From JAYQKL01 sp965243245 (GTDB taxonomy: Bacteria; Pseudomonadota; Alphaproteobacteria; RS24), in assembly GCA_965243245.1 (NCBI GenBank), contig OZ251536.1:682001-746000 (forward strand): a stretch of 64,000 bases of DNA. Direction: 5' to 3'. The position numbers and the translations under genes were made by a program. The notes beneath the pieces were generated by a model. The model ran no database searches. It was given only the letters and a program-made list of their open reading frames with translations, and had not been told where the DNA came from. Below, piece by piece: positions 26,999-36,108 of this stretch; within the stretch, counting starts at the first letter, position 1; each line of letters starts with the position of its first letter.

Positions 26999-28345
26999 TT
27001 ATCGTATGAGCGGCGACCATGCCGGGTCGGAGGCAAAACTGGGCGTTGAAAGGGGTCTTTCATTTCTGCCCGTGACATCGACGGTCCATAAACTCGGGCC
27101 GCCTTTTTCGCCTTTCGTTTCTCTAAAGAAAATCAGCACGCGCCCATTAGGCGACCAAGCGGGTCCTTCATTATGATAACCTTCTGTTAAAATACGCTCG
27201 CCGCTGCCATCGGGGCGCATCACCCCGATTAAAAACCGCCCCTTATACTGCTTCGTAAAAGCAATGAGATCACCGCGCGGCGACCATACAGGTGTCGCAT
27301 ATCGCCCTTCGCCATAACTGATGCGCTCGACATTTGTGCCATCTGCATCCATGACATAAAGCTGTTGGCGTCCGGCGCGGTCACTCTCAAAAACGATACG
27401 GCTACTATCTGGTGCATAACAAGGCGCGGTGTCAATCGCCAAAGAGGCGGTCAGACGCTTAAGCAAACGCGTGCCAAGATTGAGGGTGTAAATATTTGAA
27501 TTACCGTTGCGCTCCAGACTCATAATAATTTTTTTGCCATCGGGCGAAAATCTTGGGGCAAAGGTCATGCCCGGAAAATCACCGACAACTTCTTGCTGTC
27601 CAGTTTCAATATTGAGTAGATAAACGCGCGGTTTGTCACGCGCATAGGACAGATAAGTGATCTCCTGCGAGGTCGGGCTAAAGCGCGGCGTTAAGGCTAA
27701 TGCTTTGCCACTGGTAATGAGCCGTGGATTATGACCGTCTTGGTCCATAATGGCGAGGCGTTTTATACGTTCATCTTTCGAACCCGCCTCATCCACATAA
27801 ACAATCCGAGAATAAAAATACCCGCTTTCACCAGTCAGACGTTCATAAATGGCATCGGAAATAAGATGCGCCACATCGCGCCAATTATCTGGCATCGTCG
27901 AATATTGCCACCCGGCCATGCGCTCTTGGGCAAAAACATCCCACAAACGAAAACTCACAATCAAAGAACCATCTGGTTGAATTTTGGCCGCGCCCGTCAC
28001 AAGTGCTTGTGTGTTGATAATCCGCCAATCTCCAAAACGCGGTAAAACATTGGCTTTCAATTTTGTTTGAATAAAACTTTTTCGGTCAATGGCGCGAAAC
28101 AAACCAGAGCGTTCAAGGTTTTCTTGCACCAAACGCGCAACATCCCCCCCGACAGCCGATTGAACGCCTCGATTGCCTTGAAACGGCATCAGGGCAATCA
28201 GCAATGGGTCAACATTTCCTTGCGTAATATCAATCCGCAAAGCCGCATGAGCTGGCAAAGCCACCAACATCATACATAAAGCAAATAAACCCAGTATAGC
28301 TTGGCGCAGTTGCTTCAAAATTGGCAAACCTTTGATTAAAAACAT
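26999..28345 (-). CDS. tolB: Tol-Pal translocation protein TolB
   Basis: Periplasmic beta-propeller linking TolA to Pal. The ATG at 28345 has a near-perfect AGGAGG seven bases upstream; the upstream in-frame ATG at 28384 lies inside tolA. About 448 residues with a signal peptide ending PAHAALRID. The N-terminal domain is followed by five to six WD-like propeller blades, each with a FSPDGKKI or SPRGDLIAF type strand (for example APRFSPDGKKIIMSLERNG). Ten bp after tolA. Confidence 0.95.
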   Translation of the reverse strand: MFLIKGLPILKQLRQAILGLFALCMMLVALPAHAALRIDITQGNVDPLLIALMPFQGNRGVQSAVGGDVARLVQENLERSGLFRAIDRKSFIQTKLKANVLPRFGDWRIINTQALVTGAAKIQPDGSLIVSFRLWDVFAQERMAGWQYSTMPDNWRDVAHLISDAIYERLTGESGYFYSRIVYVDEAGSKDERIKRLAIMDQDGHNPRLITSGKALALTPRFSPTSQEITYLSYARDKPRVYLLNIETGQQEVVGDFPGMTFAPRFSPDGKKIIMSLERNGNSNIYTLNLGTRLLKRLTASLAIDTAPCYAPDSSRIVFESDRAGRQQLYVMDADGTNVERISYGEGRYATPVWSPRGDLIAFTKQYKGRFLIGVMRPDGSGERILTEGYHNEGPAWSPNGRVLIFFRETKGEKGGPSLWTVDVTGRNERPLSTPSFASDPAWSPLIR

Positions 28346-28355
28346 TCTTATCCTC

Positions 28356-29273
28356 CTAACGGCCAAACATTTTCTTCGGGTCAAAATTTAACTCCATCCG
28401 CTGCCAACTCCGATATTTATCAGCCGGCATATTAAATGGCTGGCACCTTCTAATAGCACGCAATACACTCTCAGCCGCAGCTCTAAAATACGGCTCATGA
28501 ATACGACTCTTATCTGCGATAAACGGCCCATGAGCAAGAGAACCATCACGATTTAAACCCAGCTCCACACGCACAACAAGATTATCTGCATGGGCCGCAC
28601 CAACCGGTACATTCCAACATACTTTCATTTGCCCACGAAGCGCATCTATCTCGCTTAGGGTTAATTTCTCGCCCTCTGCAAGAGGCACATCAGGCGGCCG
28701 CGAGATAAGCGCGTCAGGCGTTTTATCCAACAAGGCTTGCAAAACTTGCGTATTTAAAAAAGATTTAGCAGGTTTAGGGCGAACAGGTATAGGGCGTTCA
28801 AGCGGGCGCGGGCGGGCAACAAGATTAGCAAACTGCTCTTCGAGCTTTGGCTCAGGGTTCAGGTTTTGAGAGGCGTCTGCGGGCGCGGGCAGAACCGATT
28901 TATCTTCAACTTCAACTTCAACTTCAACTTCAGCTTCAATGAGCGGGGGAATAGGGGGCGTAACTTCACCAGAGGGCAAGATTTGCTCAACAGCTTTTAC
29001 CTCAACTGGCTCAACAGCTTTTACCTCAACTGGCTCAATTGGCTCAACTGGTATTTCTATGACTTCTGGCTGAACATCAACCTCGATCGGCTTTGGTTGC
29101 GCAAGGCGCGTGAACTCGCCAATTGATATCAGGTCAATCGAAATTGCCGTTTCAGGCACTAAAAACTCATCCGGCGGGGGCAGATATATAATCCCCGCCA
29201 GTACAATCAGAACATGCATGCCTATAGAGTATTTAAATTCCTTTGGCACACTTTGCACGCTGGTTTGTTCCAT
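28356..29273 (-). CDS. tolA: TolA-like envelope-spanning protein
   Basis: 305 residues. One transmembrane helix (about 14-30, SIGMHVLIVLAGIIYLPPP) is followed by an acidic, proline/valine-rich linker built from short repeats (VEVEVEVE, PVEVKAVE), then a C-terminal domain with MKVCWNVPVGAAHADNL and CQPFNMPADKY like TonB/TolA domains. Links inner membrane TolQR to TolB/Pal. Its ATG directly abuts the tolR stop codon (TAAATG). Confidence 0.9.
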   Translation of the reverse strand: MEQTSVQSVPKEFKYSIGMHVLIVLAGIIYLPPPDEFLVPETAISIDLISIGEFTRLAQPKPIEVDVQPEVIEIPVEPIEPVEVKAVEPVEVKAVEQILPSGEVTPPIPPLIEAEVEVEVEVEDKSVLPAPADASQNLNPEPKLEEQFANLVARPRPLERPIPVRPKPAKSFLNTQVLQALLDKTPDALISRPPDVPLAEGEKLTLSEIDALRGQMKVCWNVPVGAAHADNLVVRVELGLNRDGSLAHGPFIADKSRIHEPYFRAAAESVLRAIRRCQPFNMPADKYRSWQRMELNFDPKKMFGR

Positions 29274-29741
29274 TTAGCGTGCTCCTGAATTCACTGCATC
29301 ATCAGCCATCTCAGTCACCAACGCCACCCGCGCAAAGCCAGCTTGATTGATACGTGCCATAACTTGCGCGACCCGTCCATAAGTGGCATCTTTATCGCCG
29401 CGCACATAAATGCGCTGGTCATAGCCTTCTCCAATGATCGCGCGCAAGCGCGGGATGAGAGCTTGGGCTTCGATTAAAGTGTCTTGAATAAAGACTTGTC
29501 CATCAGAGCGAATGGTAATCGCTAATGGCTCATCGTCTCCGGTTAGGTTTTCAGCCCCCGCTTGAGGCAAATTAACCGGCACCCCAACCGTCAGGAGCGG
29601 CGCCGCAACCATAAAAACAATCAGTAACACCAACATCACATCGACCATTGGCGTGACATTAATTTCGCTCATCGGGCGGTGATGTGGTCTTTTATGTTGG
29701 CGTTTACTCGCTTGGCGAAAATTTTGAATGCCACCTGCCAT
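29274..29741 (-). CDS. tolR: TolR, ExbD-family proton-channel partner
   Basis: 155 residues. HRPMSEINVTPMVDVMLVLL at residues 21-40 holds the conserved transmembrane aspartate (MVDV) that takes part in proton flow; the periplasmic domain contains ITIRSDGQVFI and RGDKDATYGRV. Works with TolQ to energise TolA. Between tolQ (11 bp) and tolA (0 bp). Confidence 0.96.
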   Translation of the reverse strand: MAGGIQNFRQASKRQHKRPHHRPMSEINVTPMVDVMLVLLIVFMVAAPLLTVGVPVNLPQAGAENLTGDDEPLAITIRSDGQVFIQDTLIEAQALIPRLRAIIGEGYDQRIYVRGDKDATYGRVAQVMARINQAGFARVALVTEMADDAVNSGAR

Positions 29742-29752
29742 GATTGCCCTTA

Positions 29753-30484
29753 TTAATCTATCTGTGTGTCTATATGACGTGAAAACAAGTTTGAAAACTC
29801 ATCGGCGAAAATATCAAGTCGGTTGGCATAATTGCCCAAATCATTGGAAAATTTATTATAGGCAATGACTGCCGGAATAGCCGCAAGCAATCCAAGACCT
29901 GTGGCAAAAAGAGCCTCGGCAATGCCGGGCGCAACGACTGCTAAATTTGTATCTCGGCTTAAAGCAATAGCTTGGAAACTATTCATAATGCCCCAAACCG
30001 TCCCGAACAAACCCACAAAAGGCGCAACCGAGCCCACCGTTGCCAGAAATAACATGCGTTTTTCTATCTTTGCCATCTCGCGCCCGATGGTAATCGTCAA
30101 CAGGCGGTCAAGGCGTTGTTGTAAACGCAATGGAAGGTTCTTAATATTTTTGTTAGCATCCGTGCGCAACCATTCTTGCATTCCGGCATTGAACACATGC
30201 GCCATTGGATGATTTGAGTTTGGCGCTATCTTACGATATAGGTTTTGCAGATTATCCCCTGACCAGAACATATTCTCAAAAGCGTTTGCACGCTTAAACA
30301 AGCGCCGAAATAAAAAGTGTTTTTCAAAAATAATAGTCCATGTCCATATTGAAGCCAGCATCAGACCCATCATCACTAGTTTTACAACGAGGTCGGCCTT
30401 TAAAAAAAGTGCCAAAAGGGAAAAGTCCTGTGATGCCATATCTTGCGCTTGCTGTATGGTAATCGGGTCGATGATAGGGTTCAT
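29753..30484 (-). CDS. tolQ: TolQ, ExbB/MotA-family proton channel
   Basis: 243 residues with three transmembrane helices, at about 30-50, 145-165 and 185-205. The MotA/ExbB signature is visible in ATVGSVAPFVGLFGTVWGIM and APGIAEALFATGLGLLAAIPAV. Forms the inner-membrane proton channel with TolR. Second gene of the ybgC-tolQRAB-pal-cpoB run. Confidence 0.96.
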   Translation of the reverse strand: MNPIIDPITIQQAQDMASQDFSLLALFLKADLVVKLVMMGLMLASIWTWTIIFEKHFLFRRLFKRANAFENMFWSGDNLQNLYRKIAPNSNHPMAHVFNAGMQEWLRTDANKNIKNLPLRLQQRLDRLLTITIGREMAKIEKRMLFLATVGSVAPFVGLFGTVWGIMNSFQAIALSRDTNLAVVAPGIAEALFATGLGLLAAIPAVIAYNKFSNDLGNYANRLDIFADEFSNLFSRHIDTQID

Positions 30485-30583
30485 GTACGAGCCTTAACTA
30501 AAAATAACGCCGCATTAGAAATAACGCGCTTTTCAATTTTGAGATAAACAGGAAAATGTGACCAAACTTAGGCTTATAGAGGC

Positions 30584-31027
30584 TTATATAAGTTCTTTAT
30601 CGGCCAAATTCGGGGTGATTTGATGCAAAAATTCCACTGGTAATCTTCTCGGGCGTCCGTCAAGCGTCAGTGTCGCGGCCACCACATCGGCTTCCCATAT
30701 AAGCGTTTCATCTTTGAAAATCTTCTGATGGACTTCAAAGCGAGCGCCCTTAATTTTGGTATAAACGGTTCGAACTTTCAGCAAATCACCTATTTTAGCC
30801 GGTGCTTTAAAGCCAATATTCATCGAAATAATCACAAAAACCATTGGTGGGTCACCGTTTTTTAAAGTCTCGTGATCGCCGCCGCAATCATATAAAAATT
30901 CAGACCTGCCGCGCTCCGCAAAACGAAGGTAATTTGCATGATAAACAAAACCAGATAAATCCGTGTCCTCATAATAAACAGTTACCTCAAGCTCATGTAC
31001 ACCATTTTTAATGCGTTGCGGCATCAC
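30584..31027 (-). CDS. ybgC: Acyl-CoA thioesterase YbgC, Tol-Pal associated
   Basis: 147 residues, hot-dog fold. YYEDTDLSGFVYHANYLRFAERGRSEFL (in part YYEDTDLSGFVYHANYL) carries the catalytic Asp of the 4-hydroxybenzoyl-CoA/YbgC group. Commonly the first gene of the tol-pal operon; here its ATG overlaps the end of ruvB by 4 bp (TGAT overlap type), tying the recombination and Tol genes into one transcript. Confidence 0.93.
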   Translation of the reverse strand: MMPQRIKNGVHELEVTVYYEDTDLSGFVYHANYLRFAERGRSEFLYDCGGDHETLKNGDPPMVFVIISMNIGFKAPAKIGDLLKVRTVYTKIKGARFEVHQKIFKDETLIWEADVVAATLTLDGRPRRLPVEFLHQITPNLADKELI

Positions 31028-32109
31028 TCACCACCTTCTTTAGGGTTAAAAAGATCGACACCCTCATTATTGCCATTATTGCCATTTTCCAGTCTCGGTG
31101 CAGAAGGCGGCAGCGTCAAGCCTAAATGCCCAAAAGCAACCGGCATTAAAACCCGCCCGCGTGAGGTACGCGAAACAAACCCAAGCTGAATTAAAAATGG
31201 CTCAACAATATCCTCAAGCGCATCGCGCGGCTCACTCAAAGCAGCCGAGATCGTATCAATGCCAACTGGCCCGCCGCCAAATTTTTCAGCCACACAACTC
31301 AAATAGCGATGGTCAAGACTATCCAAGCCTTGCGAGTCCACCTCAAGGCGCAATAAAGCCTTATCGGCAATCCCAGCATCTACTTTTTTAGCCCCCCCAA
31401 CCTCAGCAAAATCGCGCACCCGCCGTAATAATCGCCCCGCAACCCGCGGCGTACCACGCGAGCGGCGTGCAATCTCAAGAGCACCGCAATCGGTTAAGGG
31501 CAAATTCATCAGCCTCGCATTGCGCACAACAATGTCTTGTAACTCCTCAACCTCGTAAAAATTAAGATAAATCGGTATCCCAAAACGGTCACGCAACGGC
31601 GTCGTCAATAAGCCCGCCCGCGTGGTCGCCCCAACCAATGTAAAAGGCGGTAAGTCAATTTTTACAGAACGCGCCGCCGGCCCCTCACCAATAATTAAAT
31701 CCAACTCGAAATCTTCCATCGCCGGATATAAAATTTCTTCCACAGCAGGATTAAGGCGGTGAATCTCATCAATAAAAAGAACATCCCGAGGTTCCAAATT
31801 AGTCAGCAGTGCCGCCAAATCGCCCGCCTTCGTGATGACAGGACCAGAAGTTGCCCGAAACCCAACATCAAGCTCCTTTGCAACAATCTGCGCTAAAGTC
31901 GTTTTGCCAAGCCCCGGCGGCCCTGCCAACAAAACATGATCCATCGCATCGCCGCGCCGTCGTGCCGCCTGAATAAAAACCGATAAGTTTGCGCGTCCCT
32001 TTTTTTGACCAATAAACCCATCCATAGATTTAGGGCGAAGCGCAACATCTTTTTCATCGCCAGCTTCTATATTAACATGCCCATCAATCATTCTGTCCGT
32101 TTCGCTCAT
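31024..32109 (-). CDS. ruvB: Holliday junction branch-migration ATPase RuvB
   Basis: 361 residues, slightly long because of an asparagine-rich C-terminal tail. LRPKSMDGFIGQ, Walker A GPPGLGKTTLA, Walker B DVLFIDEIHRLN, sensor 1 LVGATTRAG and the winged-helix IGFVSRTSRGR are all present. Drives branch migration with RuvA. 18 bp after ruvA. Confidence 0.97.
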   Translation of the reverse strand: MSETDRMIDGHVNIEAGDEKDVALRPKSMDGFIGQKKGRANLSVFIQAARRRGDAMDHVLLAGPPGLGKTTLAQIVAKELDVGFRATSGPVITKAGDLAALLTNLEPRDVLFIDEIHRLNPAVEEILYPAMEDFELDLIIGEGPAARSVKIDLPPFTLVGATTRAGLLTTPLRDRFGIPIYLNFYEVEELQDIVVRNARLMNLPLTDCGALEIARRSRGTPRVAGRLLRRVRDFAEVGGAKKVDAGIADKALLRLEVDSQGLDSLDHRYLSCVAEKFGGGPVGIDTISAALSEPRDALEDIVEPFLIQLGFVSRTSRGRVLMPVAFGHLGLTLPPSAPRLENGNNGNNEGVDLFNPKEGGE

Positions 32110-32127
32110 TCGCTCATAACCTCGCCT

Positions 32128-32760
32128 TTACCCCCTCGCCCCAAGCTCTTTGAGCGCGAGGCGGATAAGATCTGCTGTCTTGGGTACCGCTTCTTCATTG
32201 TTCTGAACGGCTGCCATAATAACCTGATGTGCTTGCGCACGCGCATAGCCTAGATTTTCAAGTGCCGACACAGCATCAACAACCAAGGTATCAGTAGCAC
32301 TTGCCGTCTGTTTTTGACCATCCGAATTCGTAAAACCAGCCATATTTGTGTGGCTTAGGGCGGGTACTTTATCTTTTAATTCTTGCACAATGCGCTGTGC
32401 AACTTTGGGCCCAACACCCGGCGCACGCGACACCATAGCTTTGTCTTGCGAAACAATAGCACTAGACAATTCGCCCGCCGATAGCACACCCTGAATGGCA
32501 AGCGCAACCTTAGCACCAACCCCTTGAACCCCCATGAGTAGCTTAAACCAACCCCGTTCAGCCTCATTGGAAAACCCAAACAACCGCAATTGATCTTCGC
32601 GCACATAAGTTTCGATAAACAAAACGACAGGCGCACCAATGGCAGGTAAGTTACTAAGCAGCCGCGTTGACGCCTCGACCTCATAGCAAACGCCATTAAC
32701 ATCGACCAGCACCCAGCTATCCCCTTTATCTTCAATAATCCCTTTTAGGCGTCCGATCAT
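32128..32760 (-). CDS. ruvA: Holliday junction DNA-binding protein RuvA
   Basis: 210 residues. Domain I begins MIGRLKGIIEDKG, the helix-hairpin-helix motifs are in LLMGVQGVGAKVALAI and RAPGVGPKVAQRIVQELKDK (in part), and a flexible linker leads to domain III (VSALENLGYARAQA) that contacts RuvB. Overlaps ruvC by 4 bp. Confidence 0.97.
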   Translation of the reverse strand: MIGRLKGIIEDKGDSWVLVDVNGVCYEVEASTRLLSNLPAIGAPVVLFIETYVREDQLRLFGFSNEAERGWFKLLMGVQGVGAKVALAIQGVLSAGELSSAIVSQDKAMVSRAPGVGPKVAQRIVQELKDKVPALSHTNMAGFTNSDGQKQTASATDTLVVDAVSALENLGYARAQAHQVIMAAVQNNEEAVPKTADLIRLALKELGARG

Positions 32761-33317
32761 GGGCTCTGCTTTTTTCTTTCGCGCGGCGGCGAAACCGACT
32801 TTTTGGCAAGCCTTTTTTGTAAACGACCCGCATGTGCATGTGTGATGGCAACAGCAAGCGCATCCACCGCATGCTCACTGTCAAGCTTGGCATGGGGTAA
32901 AAGCATATTAATCATGGCTTGCATTTGCCCCTTATCAGCATGACCTGAACCGGTTAGGCTTTTCTTTATCATATTAGGCGCATATTCAGCCACTCGCAGA
33001 CCACAACGCGCAGGCACGAGCAAACATATCGCCCGCGCTTGACCAAGCCTCAAAGAAGCCGCGCTATCACGATTAACAAAAGTATTCTCTACCGCCGCAT
33101 GTGTCGGTGCGTATTCTTGCATCACATTTTCTAACCCGGCTTCCAGCTCTACCAACCGCGCGGCAAATTCGCGTTGACGTGTCGATTTAATCGTTCCGTT
33201 CGCAATATGAATGAGCCGATTTTGTTCCGCTTCAATAATGCCCCATCCCAAAAACCGAAGTCCCGGGTCAAGTCCTATAAGCCGTTTGGGGCGTGTGATC
33301 TGGTCGGCGTTTCCCAT
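32757..33317 (-). CDS. ruvC: Crossover junction endodeoxyribonuclease RuvC
   Basis: 186 residues. RNase H fold with the catalytic acidic residues in LIGLDPGLRFLGWG, AAVENTFVNRDS and HAVDALAVAITH; LTGSGHADKGQMQ is the DNA-contact loop. The C-terminal tail is basic. Cleaves Holliday junctions moved by RuvAB. 26 bp after yebC. Confidence 0.97.
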   Translation of the reverse strand: MGNADQITRPKRLIGLDPGLRFLGWGIIEAEQNRLIHIANGTIKSTRQREFAARLVELEAGLENVMQEYAPTHAAVENTFVNRDSAASLRLGQARAICLLVPARCGLRVAEYAPNMIKKSLTGSGHADKGQMQAMINMLLPHAKLDSEHAVDALAVAITHAHAGRLQKRLAKKSVSPPRERKKQSP

Positions 33318-33343
33318 TCATTATCTCTTTTGGTTTATAGCAG

Positions 33344-34090
33344 TCAAATAGAAAGCTTTTCCATCACCTCTTCGTCAATATCAAAATTAGCATAAACATT
33401 TTGCACATCATCAATATCATCAAGTGCTTCCATTAATTTAAGGACTTTTTCTGCGGCGTCTTCTGCAACAGAAATCTCGGTTTGCGGTTTCCAAATAATG
33501 CTAGCAGAGGGCGGTGCCCCAAGCTTATCTTCCAAACTTGCCGCAACTTGATGCAAGTCTTCCATAGCACACAAAATTTCATGCTCATCATCCGAGCTAT
33601 TGACATCCTCTGCGCCAGATTCAATTGCCGCCTCAAAAACAGTATCCGCATCGGCAATATCGACCGGATATGCAACGGCGCCGCAACGCTCAAACATAAA
33701 TGATACCGAACCGTTTTCGCCCATATTGCCGCCATTTTTAGAAAATGTTGAGCGCACATCACCAGCCGTCCGATTGCGGTTATCGGTTAATGTTTCAACA
33801 ATGACACCAATGCCACTAGGGCCAAACCCCTCATAACGCACCTCTTCAAAATTATCGCCGCCTGCATCGGCACTTTTTTTGATGGCGCGTTCAATATTAT
33901 CTTTTGGCATATTTTGGGCGCGCGCCGCCGCAATGGCTGTGCGCAATCTTGGATTAGCATCGGGTTCGGGTAATCCCATTTTGGCGGCAATGGTGATCTC
34001 TTTGGAAAGCCGCGAGAAAACTTTAGCGCGTTTTTTATCTTGCGCGCCTTTGCGGTGCTTGATATTAGCAAATTTTGAATGTCCGGCCAT
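33344..34090 (-). CDS. yebC: YebC/PmpR-family transcriptional regulator
   Basis: 248 residues. MAGHSKFANIKHRKGAQDKKR is split by the family as MAGHSKFANIKHRK-AQD; also NPRLRTAIAAARAQNMPKDNIERA (in part), EVRYEGFGPSGIGVIVE and the GSVSFMFE segment. Family members bind DNA or act on the ribosome to relieve proline stalling. Classic neighbour of ruvC. A 13-bp tandem array lies upstream, between it and the TIGR00282 gene. Confidence 0.95.
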   Translation of the reverse strand: MAGHSKFANIKHRKGAQDKKRAKVFSRLSKEITIAAKMGLPEPDANPRLRTAIAAARAQNMPKDNIERAIKKSADAGGDNFEEVRYEGFGPSGIGVIVETLTDNRNRTAGDVRSTFSKNGGNMGENGSVSFMFERCGAVAYPVDIADADTVFEAAIESGAEDVNSSDDEHEILCAMEDLHQVAASLEDKLGAPPSASIIWKPQTEISVAEDAAEKVLKLMEALDDIDDVQNVYANFDIDEEVMEKLSI

Positions 34091-34166
34091 TTATCGGAAT
34101 CTCCAGAATCAAAAATGATTTAAGCTTGCTAAGAATTTACACCGTGTCACACTCGCTTGCTAGCAC

Positions 34167-34303
34167 TGATTTAGAATAATGATTTAGAATAATGATTTAG
34201 AATAATGATTTAGAATAATGATTTAGAATAATGATTTAGAATAATGATTTAGAATAATGATTTAGAATAATGATTTAGAATAATGATTTAGAATAATGAT
34301 TTA
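34167..34303. repeat. Perfect 13-bp tandem array, 10.5 copies
   Basis: The unit TAAATCATTATTC (minus strand) is repeated ten times without a mismatch plus 7 bases of an eleventh, 137 bp in all. The first TAA is the stop codon of the TIGR00282 gene, so the array starts exactly at the end of that coding sequence. Because 13 is not a multiple of 3, the array places stops in all frames. It fills most of the 210-bp gap before yebC. Confidence 0.97.
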
Positions 34304-35113
34304 TAGCTTATGCGTCACCGCAAGCCGTCCGCCCAAACGAATAGCCTCAATATGCGTTGCCAATCCGGTTTTCATATCCACCCGAACCAATGTGCCACAG
34401 AGCGTTGGTGTATCTTGCGCTGGCGTGAATCGCCCGCGGCGCAATTTTGTCGTGAAGCGATAAAGTGGCTCCTCCTTTTCCATACCGATAATACTATTAT
34501 AATCCCCGCACATGCCCATATCCGTTTGATAGGCTGTGCCAGCAGGCAAAATTTGTGCATCCGCGGTCGGTACATGCGTATGACTGCCAACAACCATAGT
34601 GGCACGCCCATCGCAAAAATGTCCGATTGCCATTTTTTCAGAACTTGCCTCGCCATGGATTTCCACAATGATGGCATCAGCATTTTCGCCCAATGTGCAC
34701 ATGGCTAATTCTTGTTCCAGACGGATGAAAGGATCTTCTAATATTTCCATAAAGACTTGCCCCAGCAAGGTGATAACAAGAATCTGAGAACCTTGCGCCG
34801 TTTGATAAAACCCAACGCCTTGCCCCGGCGTACTAACAGGATAATTGGCAGGGCGAAGTAATCTTGGTTCGCGGGCAATATGCCCCAGTGTTTCAGGTTG
34901 ATCCCAAGCATGATTACCAAGCGTGATAACATCAACGCCCGCATCATAAAGCGCATTAGCAATGTCTTCTGTAATGCCGAATCCACCCGCCGTGTTCTCG
35001 CCATTCACGGCGACAAAATCCACCTTCAGGTGTTGGCGTATATCAGGCAGTCGGGCAATCAGTTCTTCGCGCGCACGCCGCCCAACAATGTCGCCAAAAA
35101 AAACTATGTTCAC
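34301..35113 (-). CDS. TIGR00282-family metallophosphoesterase (YmdB-like)
   Basis: 270 residues, full length. FFGDIVGRRARE, NGENTAGGFGIT, TLGNHAWDQPET, VEIHGEASSEKMAIGHFCDGRA (in part) and VVGSHTHVPTAD supply the binuclear metal site. YmdB hydrolyses 2',3'-cyclic nucleotides in Bacillus; activity here is by homology. 24 bp after fau. The stop codon is the first base triplet of the 13-bp array. Confidence 0.92.
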   Translation of the reverse strand: MNIVFFGDIVGRRAREELIARLPDIRQHLKVDFVAVNGENTAGGFGITEDIANALYDAGVDVITLGNHAWDQPETLGHIAREPRLLRPANYPVSTPGQGVGFYQTAQGSQILVITLLGQVFMEILEDPFIRLEQELAMCTLGENADAIIVEIHGEASSEKMAIGHFCDGRATMVVGSHTHVPTADAQILPAGTAYQTDMGMCGDYNSIIGMEKEEPLYRFTTKLRRGRFTPAQDTPTLCGTLVRVDMKTGLATHIEAIRLGGRLAVTHKL

Positions 35114-35137
35114 CTAAGACCATCCTTTCAAAAAAAT

Positions 35138-35740
35138 CTACCGCTCGGCAGGCAAAGAAAAAACTCTTATTTGCTTATCGGTCATGACAGCATTTAACTT
35201 TTCATCATGTATTTGGCAAGGTAAAGCCTCAAAATATTGAGCCTCATAGGCCAAGCCAACAGCCAATATCGTTTTTTTAGACCGCAAGTTTTCTAGAACG
35301 CGGTCATAATATCCGCCGCCGCGCCCTAACCGCGTCCCCGAAGCATCAAACCCCAACAGAGGCAAAAATATTAAATCTGGCACAATTAATTTTTTTTCAG
35401 GCAATGGTTCAAACATACCAACCCCGCCCATGCAAAGCTCATCGCGGGGACGAAAAGCGCGAAACAACATCGAACCATCATTGATATTGCTGACAGGTAA
35501 TCCTATTTGATGCCCTTTATCTGCCAACATATTTAAAAGCGATGAGGGATTAATCTCGCTACCAGTGCTGACATAACCGCCAATGGTTATTTTATCACCC
35601 GCTAGCTTACTTTGAAACGTTTCCCCAAACGCGCCCCAAGTATCACAAATTTTTTGCGCCGCCCTTGTAGCGTTCAGCCCATGATACTTCTTGCGCCTTT
35701 GCAGGGCTTCTTCACGGCGTTTTTGTTTGGCTTTTAGCAT
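35138..35740 (-). CDS. fau: 5-formyltetrahydrofolate cyclo-ligase
   Basis: 200 residues, normal for the family (ygfA). The ATP/folate signature LLGFDASGTRLGRGGGYYDR is visible near residue 130, followed by VGLAYEAQ and HDEKLNAVMTD. Converts 5-formyl-THF to 5,10-methenyl-THF. In many bacteria it is encoded just downstream of 6S RNA, as here. Confidence 0.93.
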   Translation of the reverse strand: MLKAKQKRREEALQRRKKYHGLNATRAAQKICDTWGAFGETFQSKLAGDKITIGGYVSTGSEINPSSLLNMLADKGHQIGLPVSNINDGSMLFRAFRPRDELCMGGVGMFEPLPEKKLIVPDLIFLPLLGFDASGTRLGRGGGYYDRVLENLRSKKTILAVGLAYEAQYFEALPCQIHDEKLNAVMTDKQIRVFSLPAER

Positions 35741-35750
35741 TTGGCTTCTA

Positions 35751-35827
35751 GTATTTGGAAAGGCAGGGTAGCATTTGGAAAAGCAGGGCGGACATCGTTA
35801 AATTTTGTTAAATTTTGTTAAATTTTC
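35751..35827. repeat. Two short tandem repeats upstream of fau
   Basis: A 20-bp unit around ATTTGGAAARGCAGGG occurs twice (about 35751-35790), followed by GTTAAATTTT three times (35797-35826). They lie between fau and 6S RNA. No promoter can be picked out confidently inside them. Confidence 0.65.
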
Positions 35828-35867
35828 AGGGTTAAGCTTTCGAAGTTAAGTTTTCAAGCTAGTTCAT

Positions 35868-36034
35868 CTGGTGTGGAACTGTCACGACACCGAGCCTGAT
35901 CCTCGGTGACCTACTGGTGTAGGTGGGCGCCGTGTGCAAAAGACCACGGTCTAGCGCAGTGACAGCTCCCTATAGAATCGTAAGGTCCCGAGCGTAATAT
36001 CGACCCAGAATGCCGAGCAGTTCCACCTCCCTTT
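35868..36034 (-). ncRNA. ssrS: 6S RNA
   Basis: The minus strand begins and ends with a closing stem GTGGAACTG (36018-36026 side) / CAGTTCCAC (35873-35881 side), and the interior forms long imperfect stems, including CACCGAG/CTCGGTG. Length of about 160 nt, position between zapA and fau, and the long-hairpin layout are those of 6S RNA, which binds the RNA polymerase holoenzyme. Exact ends are estimated. The rest of the 35741-36108 gap holds short repeats. Confidence 0.8.
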
Positions 36035-36069
36035 CATACGCTCTTTGAGAGTCCTCTGCAAGCTCACTT

Positions 36070-36093
36070 TAAATTACCCGTTAAATTACCCGT
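36070..36093. repeat. 12-bp tandem duplication downstream of zapA
   Basis: TAAATTACCCGT occurs twice in a row, 15 bp past the zapA stop codon. A related shorter pair (CAGTTA) spans the stop itself. Confidence 0.65.
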
Positions 36094-36108
36094 AAACTAA
36101 CTGATACA

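Noticed and set aside
26907..27078. N-terminal extension of pal
   Set aside because: The extra 57 residues lie before a perfect lipoprotein signal peptide that has its own ribosome-binding site at 26907, so they are not coding.
28346..28384. N-terminal extension of tolB
   Set aside because: It lies inside tolA and lacks a ribosome-binding site; AGGAGG sits before the ATG at 28345.
34167..34303. 13-bp array as a CRISPR
   Set aside because: Units are directly adjacent with no spacers, and the unit is far too short; no cas genes in the window.
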